In this document: piece by piece, positions 5,934 to 10,690 of the stretch
How positions within the stretch are numbered: the first letter of the stretch is position 1
Layout of the letters: every line of letters begins with the position of its first letter
DNA from: Clostridiaceae bacterium
Lineage (GTDB): Bacteria > Bacillota > Clostridia > Saccharofermentanales > DTU023
DNA: 10,690 bases
NCBI GenBank assembly: GCA_012728535.1
Contig: JAAYEX010000165.1
Location: 1 to 10,690 of the forward strand
Reading direction: 5' to 3'
Position numbers and translations under genes: made by a program
Notes under the pieces: generated by a model
What the model was told of the DNA's origin: nothing
Databases searched by the model: none
Seen by the model: the letters and a program-made list of their open reading frames with translations, nothing else

Positions 5934-6658
5934 CTGGAACCGAAGATCGCGCTTCCAATCCTCAGCATGGTACTGCCTTCTTCAATCGCCTGATGGTAGT
6001 CATTCGTCATGCCCATCGACAGCTGATCGAAGTCAGGAAGATTCAAGTCCTTGCTCAGTTTTTCCTGCAGTTGGCGTGCTGCCTTGAAGACCGGTCTGGT
6101 CTGCTCGGGATCGTCATAATGCGGGGCCATGGTCATAAGGCCGCGAAAACGGATATGGGGAAATTTTTCTCTTTTTTGCAAAAGCGGTTTAATCTCTTCG
6201 GCGGTAAAGCCGTGTTTGGTCTCTTCCTGGGAAATATTCACCTGCAAGAGAACATCGGTCACGCAATCTGCCTGGGCGGATCTCTTTTCAATTTCTTTAA
6301 GCAAACGCAAAGAATCCACGGAGTGGATCATGGCAACACGTCCCACAATCTGGCGAACTTTGTTTCTTTGCAAGGTTCCGATCATATGCCAATTGTAAAA
6401 CTGATCATGTGACGTGTAATAGTCAATTTTACCGGTCATCTCCTGAACTCGGTTTTCGCCCAGATCCGTATGGCCCAAGGCCAGGATGGCATCTATATCC
6501 GTGCTTGCAAAGTTTTTGGTTACAGCAATCAGCTTGACTGAGTCTGCCGTTCTTCCCGCCCTGACGGCACTTTGTCGGATCTCTTCCTGCAAAGTTTCGT
6601 AGGCTTCCTGAATCTCAGTCGTACGTCTCTTATTTTCATCAGCAATCAAAGCTGTCAA
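5924..6658 (-). CDS. yggS: YggS/PROSC family PLP-homeostasis protein
   Basis: Binds pyridoxal 5'-phosphate and buffers the PLP pool; the family has an alanine-racemase-like barrel without a proven catalytic reaction. Conserved motifs are in order: LIAVTKNF with the PLP-binding Lys at about residue 48, LGENRVQE, WHMIGTLQRNK, HSVDS, LLQVNIS-x-E-x-TKHG, RGLMTMAP, LSMGMTNDY and GSTMLRIGSAIFG. The start I favour is the TTG at 6658, giving 244 residues, because AGAGGATG lies upstream with good spacing and family members begin about this far before the Lys. The frame stays open to a GTG at 6721 that would overlap the upstream gene, but it lacks a good ribosome binding site. It lies between the HlyD-like gene and sepF, the usual clostridial order. 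Confidence 0.9.
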   Translation of the reverse strand: MTALIADENKRRTTEIQEAYETLQEEIRQSAVRAGRTADSVKLIAVTKNFASTDIDAILALGHTDLGENRVQEMTGKIDYYTSHDQFYNWHMIGTLQRNKVRQIVGRVAMIHSVDSLRLLKEIEKRSAQADCVTDVLLQVNISQEETKHGFTAEEIKPLLQKREKFPHIRFRGLMTMAPHYDDPEQTRPVFKAARQLQEKLSKDLNLPDFDQLSMGMTNDYHQAIEEGSTMLRIGSAIFGSRYQ

Positions 6659-6695
6659 TTGATCATCCTCTTTCTTTTTTTCTTGCACAGTAAAT

Positions 6696-7990
6696 TTATT
6701 CAAGCAAGTTGCCCGGCGCACCGGTCCAGGGATTCAACACGTAAAGATCGTTTTCTGCCGGGGCTTCGGTGTCACCTGTACGGCCTTCAATAATAGCATG
6801 AGTGCCGTCTTCTGCCTGTACAAAAACAATAACTTCCTTCGTGATTCCGTCACTTATTTTCAAGAGTCTGGCAATATGGTCAGTCTCCGAGTAATCATAA
6901 AGGCTCTGCAGGGGGACTTTTATTCCGGAATGCCTCTGGATAAGTAAATCCGCTTGTCGGAGGATTTGTGTGTCCATCAAATCTCCGAAAGACGCTTTCG
7001 TCTGCAAGGCTAGAACCGTATCCGAGCTGACTGCCTTTTGCACTATCGTTATATCATCTAAAAGCAGGCGGCGTTCATTCAAGCTGATGCCGAAATTGTC
7101 GCTTTCAGTTTTCAGAGCGTAATCAGGCAGCAAGGCGACTAGATTATAATCCATTGAGTTGACACACCGCGCTAGCGGGTCGCCCTTTTGCACGATAACA
7201 GCCTGTTTATTCGTTTTTTCATAAAGATCTATATTATTTACAAGCTCCCTCGCCTGCTGCAGGGTCAGTCCGGAGAGTTCTTCCTTGCTTAAGTTCGGCG
7301 TAGCGGCGAAAGTCGTGTAGCTGATCCAGCAGGGATTTGCCGTGCGGAGTATACCCTGGGCCGGCGCCGTGTCGATCAGCTGACGAAGAAGGGCGGCCTC
7401 CTGGCTGAGGAGCTTGTTCAGATCTGCGTCGTTGATGCTTTCCGGCTTTAGCAGGACATATCGTTCTTCCAGGGCGGTATCCAATTTTTTTTGCGCCAGC
7501 GCCAGAGCCCGATGTCATCTGAGAAGACCGCGGCGCGCAGGTCTGATACTGCCTCCTGAATCTGTTCCTGAATCAGGGTAAGTCTGCTGTTGGGCTTGGC
7601 ATCGGACTGGCTGAGTGCCAGGCTGAGTTCGAGAATCTCCACCTTAATGTTCCGGTACGAATCCACCAGATCCGCTGCGGACTCCGGCAGGACCAGGGCA
7701 TAGATCTCGTTTTTGCTCAGTCGCTCGCCCTCGCGGGCTAGGGGCAAAAAGATACCCTCGCTCTCTGCCAGGATCAAAGTTTCGTCGCGAATCAGGAAAA
7801 AATCGGTAGTCAGCGTTTCGTTTATGCTGCCTGTATTGAGGAAAGCATAGCGTGTCTTTTCCTTATTGCCTGTGAACAGGGAAATTATGGCCCAGATAGC
7901 GAGTGCCAAAACCAGGACCAGCACCAGGGCCACGATGACAAAGCGGCTGATGCTCCCTCTGATATCGGTTTTTTCTTTTTTTTTGGCCAC
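6696..7990 (-). pseudogene. HlyD-like membrane-anchored protein, split by a frameshift
   Basis: Two overlapping minus-strand frames together encode one HlyD/membrane-fusion-like protein of about 431 residues. The first (7990 to 7448) has a basic start (MAKKKEKTDIRG), one membrane span (about 15-39), and a barrel-sandwich half with LTTDFFLIRDE and FLPLAREGERLSKNEIYALV, then a coiled-coil start. The second (6696 up to about 7508) continues with ALALAQKKLDTALEERY, the rest of the coiled coil and the beta-barrel domains. The first frame derails into GLWRWRKKNWIPPW and stops; the second has a TGA at 7515-7517. The shift therefore lies between about 7450 and 7514. One missing G in the GGG run (CCC, 7508-7510 on the plus strand) would restore a natural sequence. 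An A8 run just downstream offers a recoding alternative. The start is a GTG 6 nt after AAAGGA. Such proteins commonly precede yggS-sepF in Clostridia; their role is unknown. A sequencing error cannot be excluded. Confidence 0.8.
7483..7490 (-). other. A8 homopolymer near the HlyD-like frame break (possible slippery site)
   Basis: The minus strand reads CGC AAA AAA AAT TGG in the upstream frame; the run of eight A (complement of T8 at 7485-7492, with AA at 7483-7484 on the plus strand next to it) includes A_AAA_AAT in heptamer phase. A -1 slip there, or transcriptional addition of one A, would join the two frames. I see no strong downstream stem-loop. This competes with a simple one-base deletion upstream at 7508-7510. 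Confidence 0.3.
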
Positions 7991-8020
7991 TGTTTTTCCT
8001 TTAAAACGATTCTCTTAAGA

Positions 8021-9334
8021 TTATAAACCCAGCACCCGTTCGAGCGCCAGTATGGCACCTAAACGGGCATTCCAAAAATTCAAACCGCCCTGTAGGAAGG
8101 CAGTGTAGGGCGTGCGCAGGGGTCCGTCAGCGGACAGCTCGATTGATGAGCCCTGGACAAAGGAACCTGAGGCCATGATTATGTCGCAGTCATAGCCCGG
8201 CATTGCTGACGGTATGGGGGTGAAGTGGGCGTCAACCGGAGCTGCGGCCTGCACAGCCTCGCAGAAGGCCTTCAGCTGGTCGGCGTTTTCCATCTGTACG
8301 GTCTGGACCAGGTCGCCACGTTCGTCTTCCGGCAGGGGTGCGACTTTGAAGCCCGCTTTTTGAAAAAGTAAAGCTGCGAAGACTGCAGCGGCAGTGGAAG
8401 CTTCTACCACCTGGGGTGCGAAATAAATACCTTCAAGAATTTGCCGGTTAAAGCCGAGTGACGGTCCGATTTCCGCGCCTACACCTACGGCGGTCATGGC
8501 TTCGGCTACTTCTTTGATCAGGTCACTGCGACCGCAGACGTAGCCTCCGGAAGGGGCGATGCCGGCGCCGGGATTTTTGATGAGAGAGCCTGCGATCAGG
8601 TCTGCGCCGTATGCTGTGGGCTCCAGTAGTTCGACAAATTCACCGTAGCAATTGTCGACCATGACAATGCAGTCGGGTGCGACGCGGCTGACGAGCGCCT
8701 TCAGCTGACCGATCTCTTCGGAAAGGAGGGCCCGGCGGCTTGAATACCCGCGGGATTTTTGCACATACAGCATACGGGTTTGTGGCAGGAGGGCCGCTTC
8801 AATCCGCGCCAGGTCCGGCTTGCCGGCAGCATCCAGATCCACCGCGCGCACGGAAACGCCGGTGGCGGCCAGGCTTTGTTTAGAGCTGGAGTATTTGAAA
8901 GTCTCGCCTTTTCTATCATCATCAGACAAGAGGGTAAGTTCGCCGAAGGTTGGGAGGATGGTATCGTAAGGAATGCCGGTAGCGATCAGGACATCGTCGC
9001 CCCGCTGGAGGAGGCCGCGCAGGCAGGTGGCCAGGACATGGGTGCCGGATGAAAACTGGATGCGCACAAGGGCTGACTCGGCTTGCATGATATCGGCGTA
9101 GACTTCTTCGATCTGATCGCGGCCAAGGTCGTCATAGCCGTAGCCGCTTTTGAAGTTGAAACTGCTTTCGGAGATGCGGGCCTTGTGAAAGGCTCTGAGG
9201 ACTCCCAGCTGGCGTTCTTCCGCAATAGAATCGATGGAGGGTCTGAACTTTTTCATGTCTTCCGAGGCGGAGACCGCCAGATCATAGACAGGGCGTGAGA
9301 TGCCAAATTGAGAAAATAATTCGTATCGGTTCAT
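8021..9334 (-). CDS. ynbB: Methionine gamma-lyase family PLP protein (YnbB-like)
   Basis: A 437-residue fold-type I PLP enzyme of the Met_gamma_lyase family (historically 'aluminium resistance protein'; Bacillus subtilis YnbB). Signature pieces: FNFKSGYGYDDLGRDQIEEV near residue 60, IQFSSGTHVLATCLRGLL, the cofactor Asp in MVDNCYGEF (D227), and the Schiff-base Lys in AGSLIKNPGAGIAPSGGYVC (K253). The true substrate of this family is not established; C-S lyase activity is inferred from homology. The ATG at 9334 has AAGGAAAG upstream. Thirty bases separate its stop from the HlyD-like start, so it is probably the first gene of the minus-strand train. A TATACT (9398-9403) in the upstream region is a possible -10 box, but I cannot find a matching -35. 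Confidence 0.9.
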   Translation of the reverse strand: MNRYELFSQFGISRPVYDLAVSASEDMKKFRPSIDSIAEERQLGVLRAFHKARISESSFNFKSGYGYDDLGRDQIEEVYADIMQAESALVRIQFSSGTHVLATCLRGLLQRGDDVLIATGIPYDTILPTFGELTLLSDDDRKGETFKYSSSKQSLAATGVSVRAVDLDAAGKPDLARIEAALLPQTRMLYVQKSRGYSSRRALLSEEIGQLKALVSRVAPDCIVMVDNCYGEFVELLEPTAYGADLIAGSLIKNPGAGIAPSGGYVCGRSDLIKEVAEAMTAVGVGAEIGPSLGFNRQILEGIYFAPQVVEASTAAAVFAALLFQKAGFKVAPLPEDERGDLVQTVQMENADQLKAFCEAVQAAAPVDAHFTPIPSAMPGYDCDIIMASGSFVQGSSIELSADGPLRTPYTAFLQGGLNFWNARLGAILALERVLGL

Positions 9335-9433
9335 TTCTTTCCTTAATGACTACTGGTATTCTGAGCACAGTGGCCTGCAGGCAAATGTGCCTCTATTAGT
9401 ATACAGTTCATTGTGAGCTGCTGCAGGTGGCTT

Positions 9434-9465
9434 AATAACTTAACAACTTAGGTGCCTGGCACCGT
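9434..9465 (+). repeat. Palindromic repeat, copy D (identical to copy B)
   Basis: All 32 bases match 2605-2636. The core GGTGCCTGGCACC is at 9451-9463. It lies between the divergent YnbB-like and cysteine-peptidase genes and ends 13 bases before the ATG at 9479, so it would be in the 5' leader if transcription starts upstream. A weak promoter, TTGTGA (9411-9416) with TAATAA (9433-9438) at 16 bp, would have most of its -10 box supplied by this repeat. Confidence 0.8.
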
Positions 9466-9478
9466 CAAAAAGGAAACC

Positions 9479-10123
9479 ATGGACAGTGTATATCTTGAAA
9501 GCAGGCTGATGAATGCCTTTACTTATATCAGGCGTCGTGCTTTTGGCTATAACAGCAAAAACACCTGCTCTGCTGTTTCTGTTGCCCTGGCCCTGAATTA
9601 TCTGGCTCTGGAAAGAGAAGAAGCCCTTGTTCCTGATGACTGGCAGGCGGAGCTGCTCGACGGCGGTCTGCCGGCAAGTTCGGATTCTCTGGACAGGGCC
9701 TATCCTCGGGCAGGAAGGCTCAGCAGTTTCCTGATTGAAAAATGCGGCATGGGGGGTGCCAGTTTTGCCACTAGGATTACGTGGGCGTTTAATAGGTACT
9801 CAAAAAAGATGATGCCTTCTGATAAGCGGGTCAGGCTCAAATGGACGCTGTTTCCACGAATGTCGACGATCAGACGGAGTATCGACGCCAACATTCCGGT
9901 TCTAATCACGACGACTCTGGCAAAAGGTTTCAGCTGGCACACCATGGTCGTCTACGGTTACCGTGAGAGCTACGGAAAAACCGAGCTTCTGGTCCATTCC
10001 GGCTGGTACAGGTCTGCCTACAACGATCATTACTCTTTCGATGGTAAGGACAGGTTTTTTCAAAAGGAAATTTGGCTGGACAAAAGACTGGCTGTCTTCG
10101 GCTACTACTTTACTTTATCTTAA
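9479..10123 (+). CDS. C39/papain-like cysteine peptidase homologue
   Basis: A 214-residue protein with the layout of papain-like or C39-like cysteine peptidases. The candidate catalytic Cys is in NTCSAVSVALALNYL (C30), the His is in SWHTMVVYGYRES (H154), and LLVHSGW (170-176) stands where papains have the N-S-W segment, with His in place of Asn. IDANIPVLITTTLAKG just before the His fits the strand that leads into it. There is no signal peptide or membrane span, so it is probably cytoplasmic; the N terminus is basic (YIRRRAFGYNSK). Substrate is unknown. The ATG at 9479 follows AAAAAGGA by 4 nt. An in-frame GTG at 9452 falls within repeat copy D and is unlikely to be the start. It is divergent from the YnbB-like gene and has no intrinsic terminator of its own. 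Confidence 0.75.
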   Translation: MDSVYLESRLMNAFTYIRRRAFGYNSKNTCSAVSVALALNYLALEREEALVPDDWQAELLDGGLPASSDSLDRAYPRAGRLSSFLIEKCGMGGASFATRITWAFNRYSKKMMPSDKRVRLKWTLFPRMSTIRRSIDANIPVLITTTLAKGFSWHTMVVYGYRESYGKTELLVHSGWYRSAYNDHYSFDGKDRFFQKEIWLDKRLAVFGYYFTLS

Positions 10124-10140
10124 GATTTTCAATCAACAAC

Positions 10141-10177
10141 AATAAAAAAACGGTTCTCTGTTAGTTCAGAAAACCGT
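10141..10177 (-). terminator. Intrinsic terminator of tRNA-Leu
   Basis: On the minus strand ACGGTT-T-TCTG pairs with CAGAG-AACCGT around a 6-nt loop: an 11-bp stem with one mismatch, followed by T7. The T-run is on the minus-strand side only, so it ends transcription of the tRNA. It may also slow plus-strand transcription from the peptidase gene. Confidence 0.8.
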
Positions 10178-10182
10178 CTGTC

Positions 10183-10267
10183 TGGTGCGGCCGGCGGGAT
10201 TTGAACCCGCACGATGTTAATCACACGCACCTCAAGCGTGCACGTCTGCCAATTCCGCCACGGCCGC
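10183..10267 (-). tRNA. tRNA-Leu (anticodon GAG)
   Basis: The 85-nt minus-strand gene has acceptor stem GCGGCCG paired with CGGCCGC, discriminator A and an encoded CCA (10183-10185). The D arm reads GGCGGAATTGGCAGAC. The anticodon stem-loop is CACGC-TTGAGGT-GCGTG with anticodon GAG, reading CUC and CUU. A long variable arm (TGATTAACATCG) marks it as class II, and the T arm is GCGGG-TTCAAAT-CCCGC. All features fit tRNA-Leu. Confidence 0.97.
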
Positions 10268-10280
10268 AAATAAATATACC

Positions 10281-10347
10281 GCTGGAGCCGGCTCAGATAT
10301 TATGACAAAGAGAATCATTAAAGTCAAATAAATCAGCCGGCTCCGGC
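10281..10347. repeat. 13-bp inverted repeat bracketing the tRNA promoter
   Basis: GCTGGAGCCGGCT (10281-10293) and AGCCGGCTCCGGC (10335-10347) are complementary at 12 of 13 positions, the other being a G-T wobble, with 41 bases between them. Each arm contains the palindrome AGCCGGCT. The right arm also folds on itself (AGCCGG-CT-CCGGCT, 10335-10348), which could form a weak hairpin after the gene entering from the right edge. Confidence 0.75.
10299..10327 (-). promoter_or_regulatory. Promoter of tRNA-Leu
   Basis: On the minus strand TTGACT (10327-10322) and CATAAT (10304-10299) are separated by exactly 17 bp and face the tRNA. The predicted start is near 10292, giving a leader of about 25 nt. 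The promoter lies wholly inside the loop of the inverted repeat at 10281-10347. Confidence 0.75.
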
Positions 10348-10383
10348 TACTGCAAATTGTCCGCTTCTGATGACCGGGAAAAC

Positions 10384-10689
10384 CTAGATTTCCTCGATGC
10401 GGATGTCTGAGCAGCGAAGGATCAATTCCGCTGTCCTGTCACCGTCACAGAGGATGTGAACCTCATAGCCGGTATCGGTTTTATAAAGCTCGTCATAGAC
10501 CCAGTAGAGCCTGACGATGTTTTCGTCCAGGAGGACTGTCACATCAAGAAAGCTGACTCTGTTGTCGGCAGTAAAGCCACCTTCGGTATCCAGGGTAAGT
10601 ACGAGGTCTTTTCCCTGGGACAGCCAGCCTGTGACTTTACAGTCATGGAAAGCGAAACGTCGTTTCAGCTGGCCGGGGATGTCCTGCAG
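10384..10689 (-). CDS. C-terminal part of an unknown protein (DUF4085-like), runs off the right edge
   Basis: An open minus-strand frame of 101 codons enters at the right edge and ends at TAG (10384-10386). It reads smoothly, for example FHDCKVTGWLSQGKDLVLTL, TEGGFTADNRVSFLDVTVLL, WVYDELYKTDTGYEVHILC and ILRCSDIRIEEI. The run 'HD-x-K-V' followed by alternating strands, then 'Y-x-x-GYE-x-H-x-L' and a closing 'R-x-x-D-I' resembles the C-terminal half of DUF4085-type proteins, which have no known function. I assign that family tentatively, from memory of the pattern. The start is outside the window. It is co-directional with the tRNA gene downstream, which has its own promoter. Confidence 0.7.
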   Translation of the reverse strand: MQDIPGQLKRRFAFHDCKVTGWLSQGKDLVLTLDTEGGFTADNRVSFLDVTVLLDENIVRLYWVYDELYKTDTGYEVHILCDGDRTAELILRCSDIRIEEI

Positions 10690-10690
10690 G

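Noticed and set aside
5867..6412. 181-codon plus-strand frame over yggS
   Set aside because: It lies opposite the conserved YggS motifs and has a composition typical of antisense translation.
9373..9382. GCCTGCAGGC palindrome in the divergent intergenic region as an operator
   Set aside because: Short and GC-rich, with no second copy in the intergenic region and no clear promoter around it.

Overview
The window looks like a piece of a Bacillota (Firmicutes) chromosome, most likely Clostridia. The reasons are a SepF division protein, a YnbB-type methionine gamma-lyase family protein, a type II pantothenate kinase, DUF1648 and DUF4332 proteins, strong AGGAGG-type ribosome binding sites and GTG/TTG starts. 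No phage, CRISPR or transposase gene is visible.

Layout. The left end carries a plus-strand membrane protein with DUF1648/DUF5808-like features (71-1177). It converges, with an 8-bp overlap, on a minus-strand protein of unknown function built from beta-rich repeats (1170-2450). Just upstream of that gene (2467-2562) lies a zinc-ribbon coding remnant with no start codon; it ends exactly at a copy of a short palindromic repeat. The 2451-2884 intergenic region holds three copies of this repeat family (core GGTGCCTGGCACC), and a fourth copy lies at 9434. A small DUF4332 helix-hairpin-helix gene (2885-3289) follows, with its own promoter and a shared bidirectional terminator at 3343-3373.

The centre is a minus-strand gene train running from 9334 down to 3377. 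In transcription order it encodes a YnbB-like PLP enzyme, a membrane-anchored HlyD-like protein split by a frameshift, the PLP-homeostasis protein YggS, SepF, a family 2 glycosyltransferase (start overlaps the sepF stop by ATGA) and the type II pantothenate kinase CoaW. HlyD-like/YggS/SepF is a familiar clostridial division-locus order; the glycosyltransferase and CoaW stand where YlmH/DivIVA-type genes are often found.

At the right end, a plus-strand C39/papain-like cysteine peptidase homologue (9479-10123) starts 13 bases after repeat copy D. A minus-strand tRNA-Leu(GAG) gene (10183-10267) follows with a clear promoter and terminator. A minus-strand gene enters from the right edge (stop at 10384). 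A 13-bp inverted repeat brackets the tRNA promoter.

I found no complete novel defence or mobile system. The most interesting points are the dispersed palindromic repeat with its adjacent broken zinc-ribbon gene, the frameshift beside an A8 run in the HlyD-like gene, the repeat-built unknown protein, and the inverted repeat around the tRNA promoter.
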